Below are positions 28,360-36,889 of a DNA stretch of 64,000 nt, one piece after another (within the stretch, counting starts at the first letter, position 1; each line of letters starts with the position of its first letter). The translations under genes were made by a program, and so were the position numbers. Where the stretch lies: contig NZ_WWHU01000001.1 in NCBI RefSeq assembly GCF_009862785.1, positions 2,108,001-2,172,000 on the forward strand, read 5' to 3'. Origin of the DNA: Gordonia sp. SID5947. GTDB taxonomy: Bacteria > Actinomycetota > Actinomycetes > Mycobacteriales > Mycobacteriaceae. A model generated the notes under the pieces. It ran no database searches. It was not told the DNA's origin and saw nothing but the letters and a program-made list of their open reading frames with translations.

Positions 28360-29160
28360 GTGTCTGCACGCGCGGTCACCCTGTGGTTCATCGACAGCGA
28401 CAACCCGGTCGCGGAACTCGCTTCGCCCTCCAATGATGTTGTCGCCGCCCAGAAATTGGCAGAGGCGATCTATGGCGACCGGGTCCTCGTCCCGTTCGCG
28501 GACACCGACCTCGCGACCGCCGCAGCGGCACAGGATGCCCATGTGTACGCGGGTTGGTACGGACGGCTCGCCGTCATCACCTGCTCCCTGTTCGCGACCA
28601 CTCAGCCCTCGACGCTGACCCGGACGATCTCGTCCATTCGGCAGAGTTCCGCACACACGATGCTCTACACGGATCCCGAGACCTCCACCGGGACGTTCGC
28701 CAGGTGGGAGAACGGCGAACTCCGCAGATCATTCGGCGCCGACCCGGTCACCATCTTCGAGGATTGCGGCCTTCCGTATCCGTTCGAACGCGACTTCTGG
28801 GCCGGTGAGTACCCACTCCGCTACGCGCCAGGCGTCCCCCCGGAACCCCTCGCGCTGCCCTTTCACCCGCAGCACCTCGCCGAACAGGCGAATCGGGAGT
28901 GGCTCGGCTTCCGGTTCACCCGGCCACAGATCGACGGCGACCACGACGCGTCCCGAATCCCGGTCACCGCGTTCGCAATCCACCCCGCCGATTACGTGCC
29001 GGCCGAATCGGATTGGCAGGATTACCAGCGACGCAGTCAGACGGCGACCGAGGGCCATACCGATGGCACTCCGAATCCCGGTGCGCCGGAACAGGAGCAG
29101 GACCGCCCCGCCCGACGACAACGCGGACGGATCGCCCGCTACTTCGGATTCGGCAACTGA
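28360..29160 (+). CDS. DUF6928-like hypothetical protein
   Basis: 266-residue protein of unknown function. The N-terminal half is like the actinobacterial DUF6928 family (ARAVTLWFIDSDNPVAEL; YGDRVLVPFADTDL; then AHVYAGWYGRLAVITCSLFA). The middle has LPFHPQHLAEQANREWLGFR. The last 60 residues are charged and end in a basic stretch (RPARRQRGRIARYFGFG) that could contact membrane or nucleic acid. The start is the GTG at 28360, 9 bases after the sepH stop, so the two are likely co-transcribed. No signal peptide or clear membrane helix is present. Confidence 0.65.
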   Translation: MSARAVTLWFIDSDNPVAELASPSNDVVAAQKLAEAIYGDRVLVPFADTDLATAAAAQDAHVYAGWYGRLAVITCSLFATTQPSTLTRTISSIRQSSAHTMLYTDPETSTGTFARWENGELRRSFGADPVTIFEDCGLPYPFERDFWAGEYPLRYAPGVPPEPLALPFHPQHLAEQANREWLGFRFTRPQIDGDHDASRIPVTAFAIHPADYVPAESDWQDYQRRSQTATEGHTDGTPNPGAPEQEQDRPARRQRGRIARYFGFGN

Positions 29161-29214
29161 CGGAGCAAATCCGGCACGTTCCCGGTCATCGAGCCCTCTG
29201 TCGACCGGCGCGGG

Positions 29215-29550
29215 TCATCGCCCCATCGCCAGCAGTGCCACCGACGACCCGAAACCGGCGAGAAGACCGATGACGCTGCCCCATACGATCCAGCGCCACA
29301 CGGGCCGCTCACGCAGATCCCACAAGGTCCATCCGAGGCCGACGGTGACCACCACCACGGCCGCCAGCCCGAGCCAGCTCCACACCCCACCGATGAGTTC
29401 GTAGACACCCACGAGCAGGCAGGTCGCGAACAGGGCGCAGACCGCCGACACCATCAAACCGAGAACCCACGGAGTCGGTTCAGCGTCAACCCGGTCGGCA
29501 TCCGGCGACGACACGCGGATGCGTCGGCTGTCGCGATCGGTCGAGATCAT
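29215..29550 (-). CDS. DUF2537 membrane protein
   Basis: 111-residue small inner-membrane protein. Three hydrophobic helices are visible: VLGLMVSAVCALFATCLLVG, WSWLGLAAVVVVTVGLGW and RWIVWGSVIGLLAGFGSSVA. The first 28 residues are polar and face the cytoplasm or are disordered. It matches the DUF2537 family found next to the SpoU methylase in mycobacteria (Rv0882 position). The start ATG at 29550 overlaps the methylase stop as ATGA, so translation is coupled. Function is unknown. It converges on the DUF6928-like gene with 54 bases between stops. Confidence 0.8.
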   Translation of the reverse strand: MISTDRDSRRIRVSSPDADRVDAEPTPWVLGLMVSAVCALFATCLLVGVYELIGGVWSWLGLAAVVVVTVGLGWTLWDLRERPVWRWIVWGSVIGLLAGFGSSVALLAMGR

Positions 29551-30401
29551 CCGTCCATGGTGCCCGATCGGGCACGTTCGTAGAATGCGATCGCCGCCGC
29601 GGTCGCCACATTGAGCGAATCGGTGCCGCGGCTCATCGGTATCCGGGCACGGACATCGCTGGCGCGCATCGCGGTCTCGGACAATCCCGGTCCCTCGGCG
29701 CCGACCAGAAAGGCGACCTTCGCCGCGTCGACCGCCTCCGACAGCGCGACGGCACCGTCACCGGGGGTGAGAGAGATCAGCCGGAACTCGTTGTCCGCCA
29801 ACGTGCTCAATCCTCTCGGCCAGTCGTCGAACCGCGCGAACGGAACGAGCAGCGCATGCCCCATCGAGACCCGGACACACCGTCGGTACAGCGGATCCGC
29901 GCAGCCCGCGCCGAAAAGCACGGCGTCCACCTCGAGCCCTGCCGCGTTGCGGAAGATGCTGCCGATGTTCTCGTGGTCGTTCACGCCCTCGAGGACCGCG
30001 ACGGTCCGGGCCCCGGAGATCGCGTCCGCCACCGACAGCGCCTCGGGTCGACGCGCCGCCCCGAGGACACCCCGGTTCAGGTGGAAGCCGACGATCTCGG
30101 CCATCACCTCCGCGGTCGCGCGATAGAAGGGCACACCGTCGAGCGACGGCGCGGTGAGATCGTCGGAGAGCTCGGCGAGACGCTTGTCGACGCCGAGGAA
30201 CGCGTGGGGTGCGAACCTGGAGGCGATCATGCGCTGAGCGACGAGTACACCCTCCGCGATCACCAGGCCCTTACCCACCCGGCCGCCCGGTAGAGCGGGC
30301 AGATCGGGTCGCCTGTCGACGGAATTCAGATCGCGGAAGTCGTCGACCCGGGGATCGGCGGGATCGTCGATGTCGATGACGTCGACTCGGATGGTGGCCA
30401 C
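29547..30401 (-). CDS. SpoU/TrmH-family RNA methyltransferase
   Basis: About 284 residues; 2'-O-ribose methyltransferase of the SPOUT superfamily acting on rRNA or tRNA. The C-terminal SPOUT knot is clear: ALEGVNDHENIGSIFRNAAG-like motif 1 (LEGVNDHENIGSIFRNA), then FLVGAEGPGLSETAMRA (motif 2) and IPMSRGTDSLNVATAAAIAF (motif 3). The N-terminal part is a substrate-binding extension. Starts at GTG 30401 and 30404 are equally possible; much longer frames upstream are shadows of other sequence. It is the Rv0881 equivalent. It is coupled to the DUF2537 gene and divergent from eis. The modified nucleotide is not known from sequence. Confidence 0.9.
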   Translation of the reverse strand: MATIRVDVIDIDDPADPRVDDFRDLNSVDRRPDLPALPGGRVGKGLVIAEGVLVAQRMIASRFAPHAFLGVDKRLAELSDDLTAPSLDGVPFYRATAEVMAEIVGFHLNRGVLGAARRPEALSVADAISGARTVAVLEGVNDHENIGSIFRNAAGLEVDAVLFGAGCADPLYRRCVRVSMGHALLVPFARFDDWPRGLSTLADNEFRLISLTPGDGAVALSEAVDAAKVAFLVGAEGPGLSETAMRASDVRARIPMSRGTDSLNVATAAAIAFYERARSGTMDG

Positions 30402-30518
30402 CACGACAGTCTGCCAAGGAGCACCTCGCCCCCACCGGACCGGTCCGGATGCGCACCCGCTCAGCGAGATGCCAGGGCTGCTCGCACCGGCCTCGGCCGC
30501 CTGTGAAACGGTTGACAG

Positions 30519-31763
30519 GTGAGTAATCCGCAGGCCACTTCCTCCGCGCTCACCGTGGCCCGTGCCACCGATGCGGACTGGGACGAGATCTTCGAGACCG
30601 ACGCGCGTGCCTTCCTGATGACCAACCCGCTGTCGGCGGCCGAACAGGCAGACATGCGTGGCAAGGTCGACGACGCCGATGTGGTCCTGGTGCGCGATCC
30701 GGACGGACTCGCCGGCCAACCGCTCGTCGGCGTCTCGATGTTCTATCGGATGGCCATGACGCTGCCCGGCGGGGCGGCGCATCCCGCGGCCGGTCTCTCG
30801 TGGGTGTCGGTCGCAGCAACGCACCGGCGGCGCGGAATCCTGCGCACGATGATCACCGAACTGTTCGACCGGTGGGAAGCAGAGGACCAGGTCTTCGCGA
30901 TCCTGACCGCGAGCGAGGCGACCATCTACGAACGGTTCGGCTTCGGCCCGACATGCTTCGCGCAGGACGTCACCGTCGACCTCGGTGCGGCCAAGATGCG
31001 CCACCGCGCGGACCGCGGCCACTCCCCTGTCAATTACGCCACCACCGACGAAGTGGCCCGCCACGTCCCCGAACTCCACTCGCGATGGACGGCGACCCGT
31101 CCAGGCGCCCTGGCGCGACCACGATCGTGGTGGGATCCGATCCTTGCCGATCGCGAATCGCAGCGTCCGGCCCGTAGCAGCGGGCTGCACTATCTGCTGC
31201 ACGCCGACGGGTACGCGTCCTACCGGATCAATCAGTCCGTGGAACCGACCCGCGGGGACATCGCCGAGGTGGTCGCTGTGACAGATGAGGCACACACCGA
31301 CCTCTGGCGGGTTCTGGTGGGCCTCGACCTCATGCCGACCGTGACCGCGTCGATCCCGGTCGACGATCCCCTACCCGTCTCCCTGACGAATCATCGAGCG
31401 GTCTCGATCACCGGCGTCCGCGACACCATGTGGCTTCGCATCCTCGATGTGCCGCGTGCGCTCGGCTCGCGTCGGTACCCGGCGGATCTCGAGATGGTTC
31501 TCGAGGTGACCGACGAGTTCCGCGGGCGCGGAGGCGTTTTCGACGTCTCTGTTCGCGATGGCAACGCGATCGTGGCACCGAGTTCGGCACCACCGACGGT
31601 CCGCCTGGACATCTCCGTGCTCGGATCGATCTTTCTCGGAGGAACGAGCGCACGCAGGTTCGCCGCCGCCGAGCGACTGTGGACCGACACCGCGGAAACC
31701 CTCACAGCGTTCGATCGCGCGTTCGCCACCGATCGGGCGCCGTTTGCGGGAACGTTCTTCTAG
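30519..31763 (+). CDS. Eis-like GNAT N-acetyltransferase
   Basis: 414-residue Eis-family acetyltransferase, which in mycobacteria acetylates aminoglycosides and host or bacterial proteins at several amines. The N-terminal GNAT has VSVAATHRRRGILRTMITEL (acetyl-CoA loop), and YERFGFG holds the tyrosine that corresponds to the general acid of Eis. The C-terminal sterol-carrier-like domain ends in AGTFF, so the free carboxylate of the last Phe, which acts as base in Eis, is preserved. The start is a GTG at 30519. Divergent from the methylase gene. Which amine it acetylates cannot be read from sequence. Confidence 0.88.
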   Translation: MSNPQATSSALTVARATDADWDEIFETDARAFLMTNPLSAAEQADMRGKVDDADVVLVRDPDGLAGQPLVGVSMFYRMAMTLPGGAAHPAAGLSWVSVAATHRRRGILRTMITELFDRWEAEDQVFAILTASEATIYERFGFGPTCFAQDVTVDLGAAKMRHRADRGHSPVNYATTDEVARHVPELHSRWTATRPGALARPRSWWDPILADRESQRPARSSGLHYLLHADGYASYRINQSVEPTRGDIAEVVAVTDEAHTDLWRVLVGLDLMPTVTASIPVDDPLPVSLTNHRAVSITGVRDTMWLRILDVPRALGSRRYPADLEMVLEVTDEFRGRGGVFDVSVRDGNAIVAPSSAPPTVRLDISVLGSIFLGGTSARRFAAAERLWTDTAETLTAFDRAFATDRAPFAGTFF

Positions 31764-31794
31764 CTTCCGTTCACCTCGTCGAACGACCGTTCAC

Positions 31795-32265
31795 TCATCG
31801 AGCGTTGTCGTCACCGTTGATGAGCTTGTTGACGATCGGGACGATCGCCGCGAGCTGACCCCGCTCGTGTGGCGTCAGCTCCGCCAGCCGGGCGCTCAGC
31901 CATTCCTCGCGCGCATCGAGCTCAGCGGTGATCACCTCGTTGCCACGCTCGGCAAGGGTGACGATCGCCTGGCGTCCATCGGTCGGATGAGGTTCGCGTC
32001 GCACCATGCCGAGATCGGAGAGCGACGCGATCACACGGGTCATCGATGGCGGCTGCACCCTCTCGGCCAGCGCGAGCGCGCCCGGCGACATCGGACCTTC
32101 GTGGTGCAGGGTCGACAGTGCGGATAGCTGCGTCAACGAGACGACCTTGCTGACCCGCCGGCCCCGCAACCGTCTGGCAAGGCGGACGATCGCCAGCGAC
32201 AGCTCGCCGGACAGCGTCCGGTCGGGATAGGTCATCTCCGTCATTGCAAGGTGCGAAATAGTCAT
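31795..32265 (-). CDS. MarR-family transcriptional regulator
   Basis: 156-residue winged-helix repressor, counterpart of Rv0880 by position. The DNA-binding core is visible: SLTQLSALSTLHHEGPMSPG, then LAERVQPPSMTRVIASLSDL and the wing with PHPTDGRQAIVTL. The start is uncertain: ATG at 32265, 32244 and 32235 are all in frame. The last gives the length of the mycobacterial protein but has GGAG touching the start; I list the first as a compromise. Two direct repeats (CACTTCTGAGAYCAC) lie upstream at 32293 and 32333. The tail-to-tail neighbour is eis. Ligand and targets are unknown. Confidence 0.85.
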   Translation of the reverse strand: MTISHLAMTEMTYPDRTLSGELSLAIVRLARRLRGRRVSKVVSLTQLSALSTLHHEGPMSPGALALAERVQPPSMTRVIASLSDLGMVRREPHPTDGRQAIVTLAERGNEVITAELDAREEWLSARLAELTPHERGQLAAIVPIVNKLINGDDNAR

Positions 32266-32292
32266 GTCCGCGAAAGTCCTGTCCGAGCGAGC

Positions 32293-32347
32293 CACTTCTG
32301 AGACCACTGAGTCCACGTCGCTAAGCGTAATTCACTTCTGAGATCAC
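32293..32347. promoter_or_regulatory. Direct repeats upstream of the MarR gene
   Basis: CACTTCTGAGACCAC (32293-32307) and CACTTCTGAGATCAC (32333-32347) differ in one of 15 bases and start exactly 40 bases apart, close to four helical turns. They lie between the MarR gene and the permease gene that converges on this region. A regulatory binding site, perhaps for MarR itself, is likely. Confidence 0.45.
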
Positions 32348-32424
32348 GCAATGCAATAGTGTGATTTGCGATCATTCGATTCCTCCCTTTGGAGGACACC
32401 CCGCCGACCTGTCGACCGCCGCGC

Positions 32425-34005
32425 TCAGCCCACCAGATCGTAGATCGGTCCGCGAGCGAAATACGCTACGAAGACCGCCGCGATGATCCAGAGCAGCGGA
32501 TGCACCGACCGCCCCTTGCCCGCGGCGGCAGCCATCACCACCCAGCTGATGAACCCGACGCCGATGCCGTTCGCGATCGAATAGGTGAACGGCATGATCA
32601 CGATGGTCAGGAACGCGGGGAGGGCATGCGAGAACTTGGTGAAGTCGATCAGCTTCACCTGCCCGATCATCATCGCGCCGACCACCACCAGCGCGGGCGC
32701 CACGGCCTCGAGCGGAACGACCTCGTACAGAGGCGTCAAGAACATCGCTAGCAGGAACAACACACCCGTGACGACGTTCGCGAGACCGGTCCGCGCGCCC
32801 TCGGCGATACCCGACGCCGACTCGACGAAAACGGTGTTCGACGACGACGATGCCACGCCGCCCGCGACCGCTCCGGTTCCTTCGACGACCAGTGCGCGAC
32901 CGATCCCCGGCAGGTTGCCCTTCTCGTCGCTGAGCCCGGCTTCCTTGCCGAGTCCTGTCATCGTTCCCATGGCATCGAAGAAGTTCGACAGCACCAGGGT
33001 GAAGACGAGGACCGAGGCCGCGAGAGCCCCGATACGCGTGAACGCACCGAACAGATCGACGTCGCCGACCAGACTCAGGTTGGGCATGCCGCCGAACCCG
33101 TCGGGAATCTGAGGAATCGAGAGACTCCATCCCTTCGGATCGTCAGCACTCGACCCGAGGTCGAGGGTCGACTCGAGAATGATCGAGACGACAGTGGTGA
33201 TGATGATGCCGATCAGCAGCCCGCCTGGCACCTTGCGCACCACCAGTACACCCATCAACAAGACACCCAGCGAGAAGATCAGCGTCGGGATGGTGTTGAT
33301 CGAGTTGTCGGTGCCGAGTTGCACCGGGACGGTCGTCCCCGCGGCGTCGGGGACACGGCGCACGAAACCGGCGTCGACGAAGCCGATGAATGCGATGAAC
33401 GCGCCGATCCCGGCCGCGATGGCGGCTTTCAGTTCGGCCGGCACCGCGTTGAACACCGCGGTCCGGAATCCGGTCACCGCGAGCAGCACGATGATGATGC
33501 CGTCGATGACGACGAGCCCCATCGCCTCCGGCCATGTCACCTGCGGCGCGATGGTGACTGCCAGGAGACTGTTGATCCCGAGGCCGGTGGCGATGGCGAA
33601 CGGATAGTTCGCCACCATCCCGAAGATGATGGACATCACGCCGGCAACCAGCGCGGTAACCGCCGCGACCTGCGCCAACGGGAGCACGTTGCCGAGCACG
33701 TCCGCGTTCTTCGGCTCGCCGGGGATGCCACCGATGACGATCGGGTTCAGCACCACGATGTAGGCCATCGTGAAGAACGTGACGAGACCGCCGCGGATCT
33801 CGCGACCGACGGTCGACCCCCGCTGACCGATCTTGAAATACCGGTCGAGCGGTCCCCGGGGTTGCGACGTCACGGACTCATCCGCCGATCCGGCGGACGA
33901 GTCCGGCGAACGTGCGAACTCGGCTGAGGAGGTGGTGGGCGCCGTCGATGTCTCCGATGGCTCGGTCGACGACGTATCGGGCTCGCTCGACGAATCGGTG
34001 GGCAC
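32425..34005 (-). CDS. NCS2 nucleobase permease, guanine/hypoxanthine (AzgA-like) type
   Basis: 526-residue membrane transporter that takes up a purine base with protons. The AzgA-type opening is clear after the tail: EIRGGLVTFFTMAYIVVLNP, then TGLGINSLLAVTI and SNFFDAMGTMTGLGKEAGL and GVASSSSNTVFVESASGIAE, the substrate-site motifs of this subfamily. About 14 hydrophobic segments are visible. An unusual Ser/Thr/Glu-rich tail of some 50 residues precedes the transporter and should lie in the cytoplasm. The start GTG at 34005 is only 22 bases from the divergent DUF2530 start. A second nucleobase permease of a different subfamily lies at 35.4 kb. Confidence 0.9.
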   Translation of the reverse strand: MPTDSSSEPDTSSTEPSETSTAPTTSSAEFARSPDSSAGSADESVTSQPRGPLDRYFKIGQRGSTVGREIRGGLVTFFTMAYIVVLNPIVIGGIPGEPKNADVLGNVLPLAQVAAVTALVAGVMSIIFGMVANYPFAIATGLGINSLLAVTIAPQVTWPEAMGLVVIDGIIIVLLAVTGFRTAVFNAVPAELKAAIAAGIGAFIAFIGFVDAGFVRRVPDAAGTTVPVQLGTDNSINTIPTLIFSLGVLLMGVLVVRKVPGGLLIGIIITTVVSIILESTLDLGSSADDPKGWSLSIPQIPDGFGGMPNLSLVGDVDLFGAFTRIGALAASVLVFTLVLSNFFDAMGTMTGLGKEAGLSDEKGNLPGIGRALVVEGTGAVAGGVASSSSNTVFVESASGIAEGARTGLANVVTGVLFLLAMFLTPLYEVVPLEAVAPALVVVGAMMIGQVKLIDFTKFSHALPAFLTIVIMPFTYSIANGIGVGFISWVVMAAAAGKGRSVHPLLWIIAAVFVAYFARGPIYDLVG

Positions 34006-34027
34006 AGTCGAAAGTTACTCTGATGGC

Positions 34028-34276
34028 ATGGCCGACGCATCCGACATCCCCGAACTACCTTCTGTGTTGCGGGCACCCGAGCCGGTCATCATCGCCGGCA
34101 TGCTCGCCTGGCTCGTCGCCGCGATCGTGGTGGGGCTGACCGGTTGGGGCGGCGATCGCACACTCGCGGTGTGCCTTGTCGGACTGGCCGTCGGTGTCCT
34201 GGGCACGACGATCTTCCTCGTGCAGCGTGCGGCGGCGCGACGCGGTGACCGTACGGCTCAGCAGGGTCTGGACTGA
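34028..34276 (+). CDS. DUF2530 small membrane protein
   Basis: 82-residue protein with two hydrophobic helices (EPVIIAGMLAWLVAAIVVGL; LAVCLVGLAVGVLGTTIFLV) and a short basic tail (RAAARRGDRTAQQ). This is the DUF2530 layout, and the gene sits beside the MarR regulator as Rv0879c does in M. tuberculosis. The ATG at 34028 is taken as the start because it gives the family length; longer upstream readings run through the permease gene on the other strand. The start lies 22 bases from the divergent permease start, so both messages are probably leaderless. Function unknown. Confidence 0.8.
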   Translation: MADASDIPELPSVLRAPEPVIIAGMLAWLVAAIVVGLTGWGGDRTLAVCLVGLAVGVLGTTIFLVQRAAARRGDRTAQQGLD

Positions 34277-34302
34277 GCCGTCCACGGTCGGGTTGCGCAC
34301 GA

Positions 34303-35364
34303 TCACTTCTCGGCGGCGTGCAGCACTCGCGATGCCTCCCGCACCGCCGCCGCGTTCAGCTTCCCGCCGCGTGACCCCGCGAGTTTCGCTGCGATGTGAT
34401 CGGTCACCGTGATCGGTTCGTAGGCAAGCCCGTTGTCGTACTCGAGGTGACTCGGCAAAGTCGAGATGACCGCATCGGCGTTGCCGTCGTGGAAGAATGC
34501 GACGGATCGGCGGCGCTCGATGGTGCCATTCACCACCGGTGGCCGCACGCGATGCAGCGTGGACATCCAGCGATCGTTGGTGAGGCGTGCGGTCAGGTCA
34601 CCGAGGTTCACCAGCAACGCGCCGGCCGCAGGCGTCACATCGTTCCACGATCCGTCCCGCGCCAGGACCTGCAACCCGCGGACCTGGTCGGCCCACAGCA
34701 CCGTGACGATGCCGAAGTCGGTGTGCTCGCCCATGCCGGTGAGCTCGCCATCGAGCGTGACGTCGGTACCTGGCGGCAACGCATAGTTGTTCATCCGCAA
34801 CACATCGATGGAGTGATCGGTGAGCCGCTCGAAGAAATCCGGTTCTACGCCGAGCGCATCGGCGAAGATGTCGGTGAGCGTACCGGCCACTCGTTGTGCG
34901 GCATCGAAGTACGCCTCGATCCGCGAGCGGTATCCCTCGATGTCGGGCCAGAGGTTGATGCCGTAATCCGCCTCGTCGAGGTCGAGTCCGGTGAACGACC
35001 TCGCCTCCACCCCGATGTTGAACGCCTCGAAGAAGTCGTTCATCCGCGCCGCCGACTCGACACCTGCGCTGAGACTCAACGACTCCGTCTTGGGCGCCGT
35101 GTAGCCGCGATTGGCACCGCACACGCGGTATCGCTGCTTGTCCTCCGGATCGAGACCGAAGAAGTCGTCGACGGCGCAGGTGAGGCCATCGATCACCGAC
35201 GCTGGTATGCCGTGCCCCACGATCTGTATGAATCCCACTGCGGCGCACGCCTCGTCGACGGCATGTGCGACCGCTTGGCGGGCCGCGGCCGTTCCCTGAC
35301 CGACGTAGGCCGAGATGTCGACGGTCGGTACGACGAAGCCCCCGCCGCTCTCGGGCCGGCCCAT
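34303..35364 (-). CDS. 2-oxoglutarate/Fe(II) dioxygenase coupled to a nucleobase permease
   Basis: 353-residue isopenicillin N synthase-like oxygenase, intact paralogue of the gene at 8.2 kb. N-terminal domain: VPTVDISAYVG and VGFIQIVGHGIPASVIDGL. Iron site: GEHTDFGIVTVLWADQ (His-x-Asp) and STLHRVRPP (distal His); oxoglutarate Arg in RRRSVAFFHDGN. The start ATG at 35364 lies immediately after the TAG of the permease gene (TAGATG), so the two are translated together. It probably hydroxylates or oxidises whatever the permease imports; fungal thymine 7-hydroxylase and xanthine dioxygenase belong to the wider 2-OG oxygenase class. The substrate is inferred from context only. Confidence 0.85.
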   Translation of the reverse strand: MGRPESGGGFVVPTVDISAYVGQGTAAARQAVAHAVDEACAAVGFIQIVGHGIPASVIDGLTCAVDDFFGLDPEDKQRYRVCGANRGYTAPKTESLSLSAGVESAARMNDFFEAFNIGVEARSFTGLDLDEADYGINLWPDIEGYRSRIEAYFDAAQRVAGTLTDIFADALGVEPDFFERLTDHSIDVLRMNNYALPPGTDVTLDGELTGMGEHTDFGIVTVLWADQVRGLQVLARDGSWNDVTPAAGALLVNLGDLTARLTNDRWMSTLHRVRPPVVNGTIERRRSVAFFHDGNADAVISTLPSHLEYDNGLAYEPITVTDHIAAKLAGSRGGKLNAAAVREASRVLHAAEK

Positions 35365-36747
35365 CTACGTACCACCTCTCGCCGGGGCGGGCTGTTCCGC
35401 CACGACCATGATGTCGGTGGTCTCGTTGGTCACCGGTTCCGGGGCCACTCGTCTCCGCAAGGGCGAGTGGCGGAAGACGAGGTTGAGCGTGAAGGCCACG
35501 ATCGCGGTGAGGGTGATGCCACTGCCGAAGATGATCTGCATGGCGTCCGGAAGCCGCTCGAGCATGTCCGGCACGTACTCCGGCAACAGGCCGATCCCGA
35601 TCGAGGTGGCCGCGATGGCCACGTTGACATGGTCGTTGAGGTCGATCTGCGCGAGCGTCCGGATGCCGATCATCGCGACCGTGCCGAACAACACGAGACC
35701 GACGCCGCCGACCACCGGGCCGGGTAGCGCAGCGACCGCCGCCCCCATCTTCGGGATCAGCGCCAGCACGATGAGGATCAATCCGCTGCCCGCGGTGACG
35801 AATCGGCTGTGCATACGGCTGGTGGCGACGGCACCGACGTTCTGTCCGAAGACGGTGTCGATGAAACCGGCGAAGATTCCGCCGAGCACGCCCGAGATCC
35901 CATCACCGGCGAGTCCGCGAGCAAGGTCCCGGGTGCTGAGCTTCTTGCCGGTGATCTCGGAGATCGCCAGCATGCTGGCGGTCGATTCCGCGAACACCAC
36001 GGTCATGACGATGCTCATCGACACCACTGCCGCGATAGGGAAATGCGGGGCGCCGAAATGGAAGGGCACGGGGAAACCCACCCAGGCATGCGAACCGAGA
36101 GCACCCAGATCGAACATACCCAGACCGGCGGCGAGAGCGGTTCCCGCAAACAGTGCGATCAGCACCGCCAGCTGCGACCACAATCCTCTCCCCAGACACA
36201 ACAGCGCCAGCGCCACCACCACCACGACCGCCGCCACCGCGAGGTTTCGCGGCGAGGCGTAATCCGGTGCCGCCGCATCGGATCCGACGATGAGACCACC
36301 GGCGACCCCGATCAAGGACAAACCGATGACGGTCAGGACGCTGCCCGTCACCAGGGCAGGGAAGAATCGGATCACCCGGGAGAACGGGATCGCCAGAGCG
36401 AGCCCGACGACACCTCCGATGAGCATCGAACCGTAAACGGCTTGCAGGCCGTACTTCTCGGCGATCAGGATCATCGGCGTCAGCCCGGTGAAGGTCGCGC
36501 CGCACACGATCGGGAGCCTGACACCGACGATGCGCCCCAACCCGAATCCCTGCAGCGCCGTCACTATGCCCGCGACGAGCAGGTCGGCGCTGATCAGGAA
36601 GGCGATGTCGGAGCTGTCGAGCCCGACCGCTGCACCGAAGACCAGGGGCACCGTGATGCAGCCCGTGTACATGATGAGGACGTGCTGGATCGAGAAGGCG
36701 ACCAATCGTCCCCATGGGGGTCGGGCGTCGACCGTGTGTTCCGACAT
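35365..36747 (-). CDS. NCS2 xanthine/uracil permease
   Basis: 460-residue proton-coupled nucleobase importer of the UraA/PbuX/XanQ type. It begins RLVAFSIQHVLIMYTGCITV, typical of xanthine permeases, and has GATFTGLTPMILIAE, VFAESTASMLAISEITGKK (substrate helix with the conserved Glu) and FGQNVGAVATSRMHSRFV (the NxG motif). About 14 hydrophobic segments are present. The start is the ATG at 36747 behind ACGGAGA; the longer frame upstream is rejected. It is the first gene of a two-gene operon with the 2-OG dioxygenase and divergent from an XRE-cupin regulator. Xanthine, urate or uracil are all possible substrates. Confidence 0.9.
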   Translation of the reverse strand: MSEHTVDARPPWGRLVAFSIQHVLIMYTGCITVPLVFGAAVGLDSSDIAFLISADLLVAGIVTALQGFGLGRIVGVRLPIVCGATFTGLTPMILIAEKYGLQAVYGSMLIGGVVGLALAIPFSRVIRFFPALVTGSVLTVIGLSLIGVAGGLIVGSDAAAPDYASPRNLAVAAVVVVVALALLCLGRGLWSQLAVLIALFAGTALAAGLGMFDLGALGSHAWVGFPVPFHFGAPHFPIAAVVSMSIVMTVVFAESTASMLAISEITGKKLSTRDLARGLAGDGISGVLGGIFAGFIDTVFGQNVGAVATSRMHSRFVTAGSGLILIVLALIPKMGAAVAALPGPVVGGVGLVLFGTVAMIGIRTLAQIDLNDHVNVAIAATSIGIGLLPEYVPDMLERLPDAMQIIFGSGITLTAIVAFTLNLVFRHSPLRRRVAPEPVTNETTDIMVVAEQPAPARGGT

Positions 36748-36889
36748 GTGTTCTCCGTTGGCGTCGAGGAACCAGAATGCCGATATTGAACAGATCGAAT
36801 ATTTCTTCAGTGTTATCCATGTTGTGTCCGCTGTGTAAACCGTTGCCCGGGCACCGCATTCTGCGCAGACGCCGGTCTGCTCGATTACC

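Noticed and set aside
29547..31295. 582-residue reading of the methylase gene
   Set aside because: The first 300 residues lie opposite the eis gene and resemble no family; the SPOUT sequence begins near 30401.
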